Program-made: the position numbers and the translations under genes
Source of the DNA: JAMXLO01 sp963791495
GTDB taxonomy: Bacteria; Pseudomonadota; Alphaproteobacteria; Acetobacterales; Acetobacteraceae
NCBI GenBank assembly: GCA_963791495.1
Contig: CAWBST010000021.1
Coordinates: 310,001 to 374,000, forward strand
Direction: 5' to 3'
Length of the DNA: 64,000 bases
Shown here: positions 25,457 through 34,587 of the stretch, in pieces
Numbering within the stretch: the stretch's first letter is position 1
How the letters are laid out: the number at the start of each line of letters is the position of its first letter
The notes under the pieces: model-generated
Databases searched by the model: none
The model's input: only the letters and a program-made list of their open reading frames with translations
What the model was told of the DNA's origin: nothing

Positions 25457-26128
25457 TGAAAACGATCGCCGTCCGCTGTCACCAACCCCACTGTCGGCGC
25501 CGGAAAATGGATCGGCGGTAGCAGCGTATCGGTGTCCGCGACGGACGATAAGAACCGCCGGCGCGACACTGCTGCCTTCTTCGGATCCCAGTCGATCCCC
25601 GGGGACCAGTCAAGCTCTCGGCACTGGATCGCGTGATGCATCATGTCGCCTGTTACCGCCGCCCGCCGGAGAGGATATTGACGCAGCAATGGCAAGGCGA
25701 GTGGCCCGGCGTCGGCGTCAACGTGATGGTGTCATCCAAAACGTAGTCGTCATCGACGAGCAGAGCCTGGTCGGCCTTAACGATAGGCAGGCAGTTATCG
25801 CGGAACGCCGTGCCGAGAGGATTAGCACCCCGCGCATGCTCCGCTTCCCAAGCCGCGTATTCCCTCTTGTGGAACACGTACTTCGCATTCGGGAACGTCG
25901 GCACCCAGCGCCCGTCGCGCAGGGTCGAATTCCAGCCCGTGTGGTCGATATGGAGATGCGTGCAGAACACGTAGTCGATCTTTTCGTAGCTGACGCCCAG
26001 AGCAAATGCCGCTTGAAGGCAGCCTCATCGTAGGCCGGAAAGAAATCCCGTGGTCGCCGCCACGGCCCTTCGCGCTCGATCACCGCGTCGATGGTGACGT
26101 CACCCATCTCTATCTTTCGGACTGTCAC
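25453..26128 (-). pseudogene. MBL-fold metallo-hydrolase, frameshifted
   Basis: Starts MTVRKIEMGDVTIDAVIERE at 26128. A frame change leads to VFCTHLHIDHTGWNSTLRDG, the zinc-binding HxHxDH motif, then TPTPGHSPCHCC. A second change leads to AVTGDMMHHAIQCRELDWSP, with the metal-bridging Asp and His. All three blocks are in the right order for an N-acyl-homoserine-lactonase-like or related MBL hydrolase of about 280 residues. Two frame breaks make it non-functional as read. Confidence 0.78.
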
Positions 26129-26206
26129 TTCCTCCTCGAGGTGGCCGTCAGTCGCGGCCGATTAATGCATTTGCGTACGTAGCAACGCCCAGCGCTGCTT
26201 GGCCGT

Positions 26207-27312
26207 TCAACCGGTGACGCCCAAAGGTTTCGCTGCGACCACAGGTTCACCAATCGTCCCACGGGACAGCGTCAGCGACACCACCATGCTAATAAGTGCC
26301 AGGACACCGGCTGCCATGAATGCGCTGCTGAAGCTGCCGCTTGCCGCAACGAGATATCCGGTGACGATAGGCGAAAGTAGTCCGAATACGTTGCCACCCA
26401 GAACAAGGAATGCGAACGCACGTCCCGCATCGGCCGGAGAACGCAGCAGATCGCTGGTCAGCGTGGCGTTGGCTGCTGGACCGGCATTCACGAAGGAAAC
26501 AGTGATCGATACCAGGATGATGATCACCGTCAGTGACCTGACGTAGGGAATGACCAAGCCTGTCGCTGTGAGAAAGAGACACAGAGCGACGAGGTAGCGA
26601 CGCAGCCCACTTCGCATACCATGGACGCTCATCAGCCTGTCGCCAAGCCAGGCGACGACGATGTCCGCTGCCGTAGCAACGAAAAATGGAACCGAGGTGT
26701 AGAGACCCAAATCAACCACCGACACCCCCCGCGCAGTTCGGCAGCTCAGATACAGGTAGAGTGAGTAGACGAGACAGCCCCGCGAGACGAATAGACCCCA
26801 CATCGCGGGGCAGCGCAAAAGCGTCATGTAGCCGACGCCGCTGTGGTCAGGCACCTCGATGCCAGCCTCGCGCTCGAATGTGCGTTGCCGTTCCGGCTCG
26901 GGCAGCCACATGGTCTTTTGCGGCGTCGACACCAGGGCCATCCAGACCGCCACCCAGACGAAGCCCGCCAGACCAAGACTGCCGCCGGCGCTGATGAAGG
27001 CGGTCGCCGTGCCGCGCTCGGTATAGGGCGACCATGCACTGACACTGCGGTAGATCACCGGCGAGAACGGCGCCTCACCGATGCCGAGACCCAACAGCAT
27101 TGTCACAACACCGACGGCAGCACCGGTCGCCATTTGCGCGGCTGACCACACCACCGTGGCTACGCTCGCGACCACGTGTGCACCCCATCGGTCGATCAGC
27201 CGACCACCCGGCAACATCATGAGGACGTACGCCCAGAGAAATGAGGAGAACAGGTAGCCCAGTGCGGCGGGCGATAAGCCGAGTTCCTGTGCGACAGGGA
27301 CGCGCCGATCTC
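26207..27312 (-). pseudogene. MFS transporter, N-terminus lost
   Basis: The 337-residue open frame and its upstream extension (PVAQELGLSPAALGYLFSSF) give helices 2-12 of a major facilitator, with the loop motif PGGRLIDRWGAH between helices 2 and 3. The first helix is missing: upstream of about 27312 the frame runs into unrelated sequence before the IS256 copy. It resembles the anion:cation symporter group that imports organic acids, fitting the catabolic genes beside it. Confidence 0.75.
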
Positions 27313-27981
27313 GCGCGGTCTAACCGTGCGCCGCAATAGCCGCAGGGCCGTTGTCAGATTGATGACCGCCGCTTGGAGGGGCGTTCTCCGCGACCGCTGC
27401 GCTGTCCTGCGAATGAGTCGGTGCTTAACGCCCCAGTGGCAGGCGATGTTGTTGATACCACCCGGTGATCAAGGCCACACGTGCGTTGGTGCAGAGAGAG
27501 GCATTGGCTTGGGAAAGCGCATGCCTTCCGCCGTCAGCTGATCGAGCGCCGGTGTGGCATAGCCGGTCCAGCGGGCGCGGCCGAGATCGGCATAGAATGG
27601 TATCCCAGCGGGTGCTGAGATCATGGCCCAGTGGTGCGATGGTTTCCAGCGTCATGTAGCGAGCGCGCTGCACGGCCCACTTATCGTTCTGTTCAAGCAA
27701 CAGTGCGCCCAGGCGAATGACGGCGGCTTCATTGGGGAAGATACCGACGACCTCGCTGCGGCGCTTGATCGCGCCGTTGAGCCGTTCGAGTGGATTGGTG
27801 CTGTGTATCTTGGTGCGATGCTGCGCCGGGAAGCCCATGTAAGCCAATACGTCAGCTGCAGCGTCGTCCATCAAGCTGGCGAGCTTGCTGATGCGTGGCC
27901 TGGCCTGATCGGCAACCTGTCGCCACTGCTTGCGGGCTGCCTCGGCATCGTCCTGGGCGAAGGCGGTGCCGATCCAAGCCG

Positions 27982-28006
27982 AGGTCCCTGGGCTTGACCC
28001 GGGGAT
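27982..28006. repeat. palindromic insert in IS256 copy 2 (site A)
   Basis: Same sequence as 17135-17159 and at the same position in the transposase. It coincides with the point where identity between the two IS256 copies changes from about nine in ten to nearly complete. Confidence 0.65.
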
Positions 28007-28560
28007 GCGCCGCTGTGTCTTGCCGGCATGAGCCAGGGCATTGCGCATGAAGTGCGCACGGCAGCGCTGCTAGGTGGCGCCAAGCACCTTGGCGATCGCC
28101 GCTTTCAATCCTTCATGAGCATCGGAGATGACCAGCTTGACGCCGCGCAGGCCGCGCCGTGTGAGCGAACGCAGGAACTCGGTCCAGAACGGCTCGGCTT
28201 CGCTGTTGCCGATCGTCATGCCGAGCACTTCGCGCCGACCATCCGTGTTGACCGCCATGGCCACGATCACTGCCACCGAGACGATATGATGATCGCGCCG
28301 GGCTTTGACGTAGGTGGCATCCAGCCACAGATACGGCCACTCGCCTTCGATCGGACGACGCAGGAAGGTCTGCACCCGCTCGTCGATCTCGGCACAGAGC
28401 CGCGACACCTGGCTCTTGCTGATCCCCTCCTCATCCCCATCGCCTTGACGAGCTCGTCCACCGAACGGGTCGAGATGCCCTGGACATAGGACTCCTGGAT
28501 CACCGCGGTCAGCGCCTTCTCCGCCATCCGACGCGGCTCCAGGAAGCCGGCAAAGTAGCT

Positions 28561-28588
28561 GCCCCCCGCCTTCGCGCAGGGGCAGGCT
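28561..28588. repeat. palindromic insert in IS256 copy 2 (site B)
   Basis: 28 bases, counterpart of 17712-17737, but with an extra CG and a T-to-C change in the loop (CCTTCGCGCAGG versus CTTTCGCAGG). Confidence 0.6.
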
Positions 28589-29081
28589 CTTGCGCAGCTT
28601 CGGGATGCGCAGCTCGGCCGTGCCGGCCCGTGTCTGCCAGTCGCGATCGCGGTAGCCATTGCGCAGGTTGGTCCGGCCCTCGCTGCGCTCGCCGTGACCG
28701 GCCCCACACAGCGCCTCGGTCTCCAGCTCCATCAGACGCTGCGCGGCAAAGCCGATCATCTCGCGCAGCAGTGTCGCGTCGGAACCCTTCTCCAGCACCT
28801 CGCGAAGGGCGATCATGTCGTCGGTCATCGTGGTGGCCTCCAAGGTCAGAATTGCGTTCGCAACCCAACCCTTGTGATGCCCGGAGGCTCTATTATGCGA
28901 TCCGCCCGCAACGGGTGCCGTGTCCTGGGTGGCAGCCCTTGGCACGGCGGCTGGCGTCGGATCGAACCCAACCCGAGCCTTCTGGGCTCCTACAGTAGCT
29001 TGATCGCGCCAGCCATCTTCACTGGACCCGAATGGTTGCCGGAATTTCAGGTTCGTTCAAACAAGGCGGGGTCAACGAGGA

Positions 29082-30040
29082 TGCCTGACATAGCCACACA
29101 GATCGCGGGGATTGACGCCTCGAAGAACCACCTCGACATGGCCATCCATGGCCACGCCAAGGTTACACGCGTGCCCAACACAGTCGCCGGCTGGAAGACG
29201 CTCGCAACCAGTCTCGTTGCCGCGGGCGTCGCGCGCGCCGGAATCGAGGCGACAGGCGGATACGAACGCGGTGTGATGGGTTATCTTCGCGATCAGGGCG
29301 TCGTCGTCACCCTGCTGCAGCCGGTGCAGGTGAAGGCTTTCGGCATGCTGCACCTGAAGCGGGCAAAGACCGACCGCATCGACGCGGTGCTGATCGCCGC
29401 CTGCACGCAGGTTCTGGGCAATCGGAACCGGATGACACCGGATGCCCGGTTCGAGGCTCTCGGCGATCACCTCACCTTCATCGAGCAGATCGAGGAAGAC
29501 ATCGCGCGCTTCAAGACGCGGCTGGAGCACATCAGCGACAAGCGGCTGCGGCGTAGTGTCGAGGCCAGTATCAAGCGAGAGCAGATGCGACGGTTGCTCG
29601 AGATCAAGCGCCTGATCGACGTCGTGCGCGCCCATGACGATCTGAGCAAGCGCTTTCTTCTGGTGTTGAGCGTGCCCTCGGTCGGCGAGCGCACGGCCCT
29701 TGCCCTACTGATCCGCATGCCTGAGCTCGGCCAGGTGACCCGAGAACAGGCGGCGTCGTTGGCTGGGCTGGCGCCGTTCGTTCATCAGAGCGGCAAATGG
29801 CAGGGTCAGACACGGATCGGCGGCGGGCGCAGCCGGTTGCGGCGCTCGCTGTTCGCGGCCGCGTTCCCCGGGGCGCATCACTGGAACAAGCCGCTGATGA
29901 GCATGCACAATCGCCTGCGCGCGCGTGGAGCGTCACACACCAGCGCAATCGTCGCTTGCGCGCGAAAGCTGTTGATCCAGGTCAACGCCGTGGTGGCCCG
30001 TGGCACACCGTGGGAAGACCGGGCGAACAGCCTGGCGTGA
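29082..30040 (+). CDS. IS110-family transposase, copy 2
   Basis: A 319-residue protein identical to copy 1 at 18232-19190. Intact, with the same DEDD and C-terminal serine motifs. Being embedded in the duplicated block, it may have been copied by recombination and not by its own transposition, because the broken IS256 beside it was copied too. Confidence 0.93.
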
Positions 30041-30130
30041 TCGTCGCGAACCAATGCCAGTTCCTTGGTTTGACTGCCGGCACCTGTTCCTTCGTCTCGA
30101 CCTGCTGCCCATCAGTCAAGGGACACATCA

Positions 30131-30184
30131 CCCGTCAAGGATGGCCGAAGGCCACCGCTGCGCGGCGCGTAGCGTCCTTGATGG
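30131..30184. repeat. palindromic element downstream of IS110 copy 2
   Basis: Second copy of the 19281-19334 element, with the same outer inverted repeat around it. Confidence 0.6.
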
Positions 30185-30474
30185 GGCAATGAGTCCCTTG
30201 GCAGACTCGAATGGAGGAGAGACGCCAGATCGAAACGATGATTATGGTTGCTACCCAGGAGCACCATGGTGACCACCGCTTTGGATAAGTGGCCCGCCTA
30301 CGCCAGACTCTCGGCGGTCGCGCAGGCAGGCCACTTACCCACAGCTCCTACATCACTACCGGGGACACGAACTCGGCATACCCGCAAGCATCGACGGCAA
30401 TTTGAATGATGCTCCGTTGCTGTGACCCCAGCACGGCGCGGTTCTGCCCTGGTAGCTACAATGCTGATCTGTCC

Positions 30475-30921
30475 CTACGATGCCGGGCGCCAGAAGGGCT
30501 TGCGGGCCCGCACTGGGTCGAGCAGCGACCAGTCGCCCTGCTCGAGCACATGGCCCTTGGGGAACGGCGGCCGCGCCTCTAGGCCGAGCGAAATCATCAC
30601 CCGGTCGTCGCGGTAATAGCAAAGCAGCACGATCCGGGTGAGCACGCCGACCGGCGCGCCGCCCTCGGCGCGTAGCTTCGCCGCGACTTCGCTGCGGCGG
30701 GCGGCATCCAGTGCCGCGAGGGGCCCGCCGGCCAGCGTGCGCAACTTGCTCAGCGCAGCACGCACGTCGTTGCGGTCGCGCCCGATGCTGTTCACGATCT
30801 CACGGAAGATCGTGTCGTCGTCCGCGCCGGGCACGTCGTACTGCGCGCTGGCGGGAATGATCATGCCCGCGAGGCAGCGCAGGTCGGCGATCTCCGCCTC
30901 GGTCAGGGTCTGGTCGTTCAT
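30475..30921 (-). CDS. probable small partner subunit of the GMC oxidoreductase
   Basis: A 148-residue protein starting MNDQTLTEAEIADLRCLAGM and followed by IIPASAQYDVPGADDD. This opening resembles the gluconate 2-dehydrogenase subunit 3 family, whose members pair with GMC flavoproteins. Unlike many relatives it has no Tat or Sec signal. The start lies 7 bases after the GMC stop, so it is the last gene of the 2-hydroxyacid dehydrogenase/GMC/subunit operon. Exact role inferred from context. Confidence 0.62.
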   Translation of the reverse strand: MNDQTLTEAEIADLRCLAGMIIPASAQYDVPGADDDTIFREIVNSIGRDRNDVRAALSKLRTLAGGPLAALDAARRSEVAAKLRAEGGAPVGVLTRIVLLCYYRDDRVMISLGLEARPPFPKGHVLEQGDWSLLDPVRARKPFWRPAS

Positions 30922-30928
30922 GTCGGCC

Positions 30929-32527
30929 TCAATCGAACAGGGTTGCCAGGCGTTGCTTGATGTTGTCGGCGATGTACAGCGCCAGTGCCTGGATCGTGCA
31001 GGTGGGGTTCACGCCGCCGGATGTGACGAAGATGCTGCCGTCGACAATAAAGAGGTTCTTCACGTCATGGCTGCGTCCCCAGGAATTCACCACCGAGCGC
31101 TCGGGATCCTTGCCCATGCGGGCAGTGCCGAGCAGGTGCCAGCCGCCGTAAACGACGGGACGGACGACGTTGACATGCCGCGCGCCAGCGGCGGCGAGGA
31201 TCTCCTTGCCGCGGTCGATCGCGAAGTCGAGCATGCGGTTGGTGTTTTCGCCGATCGTGTAGTCGATCCTGGGCGCGGGAATGCCGTGGCGATCCTTGAG
31301 GGCCGGATCGAGAGTGACCCGGTTGTGCTCCTCGGGCAGGTCCTCGGTGCAGATACCGACCGACATGCGGTGGCCGACGAGACCGCGGAACGCGTCGTGG
31401 TGGCCGTCGCCCCAGGGCAGCAGGCCATTGGCCTCTGCGGTGACCGCCTCGGTGGACACGCCGATGGTGCGGTTGAACTGGAAATTGTAGCCGCGCACGA
31501 AGCCACGCGAGCGATCGGTCTCGTAGAATTCCTGGCTCCACAGGCAGAGCGGCGGGCCGCGATGCCCGTCCATAGGCTCGTCGACATAGCCATGCACCAG
31601 CGCCCAGGGATGGAACATCAGGTTCTTGCCCAGGAGTCCACTGGAATTGGCCAGCCCGTTGGGGAAGCGGCCCGACGCGGAGTTCAGCAGCAGCCGAGGC
31701 GTGCCGACGCCGTTGCAGGCGAGGATAACAACTTCTGCCGGCTGGAATTGCTCAACGCCGTCGATGTCATAATAAACCACGCCCGTCGCCATGCCGTCTT
31801 CGCCGGAGGTGATCTCGCGCGCGCGGCAGTTGGTCCTGAGCTCGACTCCGGCGCGGATGGCATGCGGCCAGTAGGTGATATCGGTGCTGGCCTTCGCGCC
31901 CTGGGCGCAGGCTGGCGTGCAGTGGCCGAGATTGATGCAGGGCGCGCGGCCGTCGTATTCGGTGGTTGCGATCGCACTGTCGGACGGCCACCAGTGCCAG
32001 CCCAGCTTGTTCATCGTTTGCGCGATCTTTGTTCCGGAACTGCCCAGCGGCAGAGGTGGCATCGGTGGTTCGTGCGCTGGGTAGGCGGGATCGCCCGCAA
32101 GGCCCGAGACGCCCGTCATGCGATCGTTCTCCGCAAAAAACGGCTCCAGCGTCGGGTAATCGATCGGCCAATCGTCGGCGACACCGTCCAGCGTGCGGAC
32201 GCGGAAGTCGGAGGGGTGCAGACGCGGATAATGCGCCGTGTACATCACTGTCGAGCCGCCGACCGCGTTGAAGTTTACGACCTTGATGGGCGAGTTGTCG
32301 TCGTTGATCGGATAGTCACTCGGCCGCTTGCGGATGTTCGGGCTGGTGGCATAGTCGCTGAACACCCGAGCCTCGTAGTCCCGCCCGTTGGATGGATAGT
32401 CGGACTGCTTCATCCAGTCGCCCTGCTCGAGGCAAAGGATTCTCATCCGTGTCTCGGCGAGGCTCCAGGCCACTGCAGCGCCGGAGGCGCCGGAGCCGAT
32501 GATGAGAACGTCGACCTTGTCGTTCAT
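30929..32527 (-). CDS. GMC-family FAD oxidoreductase
   Basis: Intact 532-residue flavoprotein. The FAD-binding GxGxxG is at residues 11-16 (IIGSGASGAAV), followed by the dinucleotide-end Glu in LCLEQGDW. The middle shows NAVGGSTVMYTAHYPRL. The catalytic C-terminal part shows GWHLLGTARMG and the GGVNPTCTIQALALYIAD segment, with the His/Asn region typical of GMC enzymes. Family members oxidise sugars, alcohols or hydroxy acids. No signal peptide, so it is cytosolic or exported only with a partner. Middle gene of a three-gene operon; substrate unknown. Confidence 0.88.
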   Translation of the reverse strand: MNDKVDVLIIGSGASGAAVAWSLAETRMRILCLEQGDWMKQSDYPSNGRDYEARVFSDYATSPNIRKRPSDYPINDDNSPIKVVNFNAVGGSTVMYTAHYPRLHPSDFRVRTLDGVADDWPIDYPTLEPFFAENDRMTGVSGLAGDPAYPAHEPPMPPLPLGSSGTKIAQTMNKLGWHWWPSDSAIATTEYDGRAPCINLGHCTPACAQGAKASTDITYWPHAIRAGVELRTNCRAREITSGEDGMATGVVYYDIDGVEQFQPAEVVILACNGVGTPRLLLNSASGRFPNGLANSSGLLGKNLMFHPWALVHGYVDEPMDGHRGPPLCLWSQEFYETDRSRGFVRGYNFQFNRTIGVSTEAVTAEANGLLPWGDGHHDAFRGLVGHRMSVGICTEDLPEEHNRVTLDPALKDRHGIPAPRIDYTIGENTNRMLDFAIDRGKEILAAAGARHVNVVRPVVYGGWHLLGTARMGKDPERSVVNSWGRSHDVKNLFIVDGSIFVTSGGVNPTCTIQALALYIADNIKQRLATLFD

Positions 32528-32538
32528 GCCCGGTCCCT

Positions 32539-33540
32539 TCAGCTGCGCGCGACAAGGAATTGCTTGTTGACGCAGTTCTCCAGGCGTCCGTCGCGCAGAT
32601 AGCGCGCCGCCGTGCGGGACGCGAAGGCGCGATTATCGCGCATGCTCTCGGGTGTATAGAAGGCCGAGTGCGGCGTCAGCACCAAGCGATGACGGATCCA
32701 TTCCTCGTTGCGCTGCCAGGCGGCGATGAGGCGCGCCTGCGGATTGGCGGGCTCCTGCGGGAGCACGTCGAGCCCGGCGGCGAGCACGATGCCATCCTCC
32801 ATCGCGTCGTACAGCGCATCGATGTCGACGATCGGTCCGCGAGCTGTATTGATCAGGATCATCCCGCGCTTGGCGGCGGCAAAGGCATCCACCCCGATCA
32901 GGTTACGCGTCTCTGCGGTGAGCGGCGCGTGGATGCTGACGAAATCGCACTCGCCCATCAGCTCGGCCAGCGTGTCGGCGCGGCGGACGCCAATCGCGAA
33001 CTGATACCCGTTCGGCTGGTATGGGTCGTAGAACACGACGTCCATGTCGAACGCCTTGGCTCGCCGGGCGGCGGCCGTGCCGATCCGGCCCATGCCGACG
33101 ACGCCGAAGGTGCAGACCGACAGCCGACGACCAAACGGGTTGTGCGCGGGGCGCCAGTTGCCGCGCAGGTCAACGTGCAGCTCAGCGTCGTGATAGGCGA
33201 TGCTCTTGGCCAGGGTCATCATCAGGGCGATCGCGTGGTCGGCGACCTCGCGTGTGCCGTAGTCGGGCGTATTGCAGACGGGGATGCCCAGCTTGCCGAA
33301 GCGCTCGATGTCGACATCGTCGTAGCCAACCCCGTACTTCACGAAAACCCGGCACTGGCGCAGCTTGTCGATGTATTGGGGTGGGCACGAGCCGACGATG
33401 GCGTCGGCGTTGGCCCATTGTTCGTCCGACACTTCCGCGGCGCTGGCGCAGAAATTGGTCTCGAATCCTGGGCCGGCCGCATCACGGGCGATCTGCTGGA
33501 ATTCGGCCGGAAGGTTGGGCCAGAGAATGCGCATTGCCAT
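32539..33540 (-). CDS. D-isomer-specific 2-hydroxyacid dehydrogenase
   Basis: 333 residues from MAMRILWPNLPAEFQQIARD. NAD-binding VGMGRIGTAAARRAKAF, the catalytic Arg in LINTARGPIVD, Glu in DVLPQEP and His in LTPHSAFYTPESMR are all present, so it should be active. Reduces 2-oxo acids to D-2-hydroxy acids or the reverse, with NAD(P)H. A long open frame upstream of 33540 is not protein-like, so that ATG is chosen. It lies 11 bases before the GMC gene: first gene of the operon, whose promoter should lie in 33541-33600. Confidence 0.88.
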   Translation of the reverse strand: MAMRILWPNLPAEFQQIARDAAGPGFETNFCASAAEVSDEQWANADAIVGSCPPQYIDKLRQCRVFVKYGVGYDDVDIERFGKLGIPVCNTPDYGTREVADHAIALMMTLAKSIAYHDAELHVDLRGNWRPAHNPFGRRLSVCTFGVVGMGRIGTAAARRAKAFDMDVVFYDPYQPNGYQFAIGVRRADTLAELMGECDFVSIHAPLTAETRNLIGVDAFAAAKRGMILINTARGPIVDIDALYDAMEDGIVLAAGLDVLPQEPANPQARLIAAWQRNEEWIRHRLVLTPHSAFYTPESMRDNRAFASRTAARYLRDGRLENCVNKQFLVARS

Positions 33541-33599
33541 CCTGTCGTGCCTCGCTGCTTGCTGTTGCGCGCATCGTGCCACCGGTCGGCGGCGAGGAG

Positions 33600-33787
33600 T
33601 AGCCACCCGGATATCGGCGTGACCCGCCTGGCCGACGGTCCGATCGTGGGGCGGGACCTGCATCCCAGCATCGGCGTGAACATCCAGGCCCGTCGCTGAT
33701 CCGTGTGCCTGATTGGATCGAGGACTGCCTCGGTGCCTACTACCTATATTTCGCTGACCGCAAGGGTAGCTGCATCCGCCTCGCCTA
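33600..33787 (+). pseudogene. fragment of a glycosidase-like (GH43-type) protein
   Basis: The frames give GVTRLADGPIVGRDLHPSIG and then, after a one-base shift, PSLIRVPDWIEDCLGAYYLY with FADRKGSCIRLA. The pattern 'GPSLIRVPDWIE..LG.YYLYFA.HKG.YIRLAYA' is that of predicted five-bladed propeller glycosidases. Only about 60 residues remain. The sequence stops exactly where recombinase sequence begins, marking a rearrangement junction. Confidence 0.5.
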
Positions 33788-33789
33788 AT

Positions 33790-34470
33790 GCGCGAGCGGG
33801 TGCTGGTGGGCCTCAAGGGCCGGCTGGTGACGCCGCGCTTGGTGGGAGAATTCGTCCGGGCCTATATGTGGCTGAGATAAACGCTGCCAACCGCGAGTGC
33901 GGCGCCCGGCAAGCTACGCTGACGCTGCAGGAGCAGGCCAAGCTCGGCCGGCAAATCCGCAATCTCCTGGGACTCATCCAGGGCAGTGCCGCGATGGTGC
34001 AGGAATTGCGCGCCTTGGAGCAGCGACAGGAAGCTGTGGCCATCCAATTGACTGCTGCCGCCACTGCGGAATCGCACCCCAATCTGCCGCACGTGTATCG
34101 TATATCGCCGCAAGGTGGAGGCGCCGGAGACCGCGTTGCGCGATCCGGGCATGGCGGAGGCGCTGCGCGACCTGATCAACGCAATCCTGGTGTTCCCGAG
34201 TGACGAGTGCGGGGAGACCACAATTCACCTGCGCGGCGTTCCTACACATCGAGGAAGGCCCTGGTGCGGCGGTCCTGCGGATCGGAGCCAACAGCAAAAC
34301 CCCCGCTACCCTAGCGGCGAACGGCGGAGTTGGAGGAGTATTGGAATCACTGGTTGCGGGGGCACGCAACCCCTTATGTCGAACAAGCTTCCGGGTCGGA
34401 TCGTTGGTTGCTCCGACGGCATCTGGGGCTTGCGTGTGACGACCCTTGCCCAGTTGGGTTCGCCGTAATC
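33790..34470 (+). pseudogene. large serine recombinase C-terminal remnant
   Basis: RERVLVGLKGRLVTPRLVGE followed in other frames by AEINAANRECGARQATLTLQ, LHPNLPHVYRRKVEA-like sequence and GARNPLCRTSF matches the coiled-coil and C-terminal end of site-specific serine recombinases. The catalytic N-terminal domain and zinc ribbon are absent. At least three frame changes. A tRNA/tmRNA-like 3' end follows 50 bases later, the arrangement of an integrated element's attachment end. Confidence 0.62.
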
Positions 34471-34519
34471 GAACGCATAAAAACCATCTTGATTTGCTGC
34501 TGACCGGTTGGATGGCATT

Positions 34520-34558
34520 CAGGAGGTCCGGGGTTCAACTCCCCCGTTGGCTCCACCA
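34520..34558 (+). other. tRNA/tmRNA 3'-end-like sequence, candidate attachment site
   Basis: AGGAGGTCCGGGGTTCAACT then CCCCCGTTGGCTCCACCA looks like the T-arm, acceptor strand and encoded CCA of a tRNA-Ala-like RNA or of tmRNA. No matching 5' half (about GGAGCCA) is found before it, so it is not a functional tRNA gene. Integrative elements commonly carry such 3' ends at their boundaries. It sits between the recombinase remnant and the IS66-like copy 2. Confidence 0.5.
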
Positions 34559-34587
34559 GTGACATCAAATACTTAGATCCAGTGCAG

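Larger units (their letters stand above)
27425..28828 (-). pseudogene. IS256-family transposase, copy 2
   Basis: Same gene as copy 1, but uninterrupted at LNGAIKRRSEVVGIFPNEAA. It carries the same TAG in place of Trp after VLGAT, plus its own defects: a 28-bp palindrome (28561-28588) and a 3-bp change near 28430 that alters the frame context. The region after PLGHDLSTRWDT is out of frame. Because the nonsense codon is shared by both copies, it existed before the duplication. Confidence 0.85.
27981..30370. repeat. 2.4-kb near-identical duplication, copy 2
   Basis: Matches 17134-19520, in the same orientation. It contains most of the IS256, the IS110 gene (29082-30040) and the hairpin region. 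Internal differences include a few single-base changes and the palindrome-length difference. Confidence 0.88.

Noticed and set aside
30638..32602. 654-residue plus-strand open frame
   Set aside because: It is antisense to the intact GMC oxidoreductase gene, whose strand has a complete family match; high GC keeps the opposite frame open.
32560..33699. 379-residue plus-strand open frame
   Set aside because: Antisense to the 2-hydroxyacid dehydrogenase; only its last few dozen codons (after about 33600) look like real protein and are reported as a glycosidase fragment.
34520..34558. Functional tRNA gene
   Set aside because: T-arm, acceptor strand and CCA are present, but no 5' acceptor, D-arm or anticodon arm precedes them.
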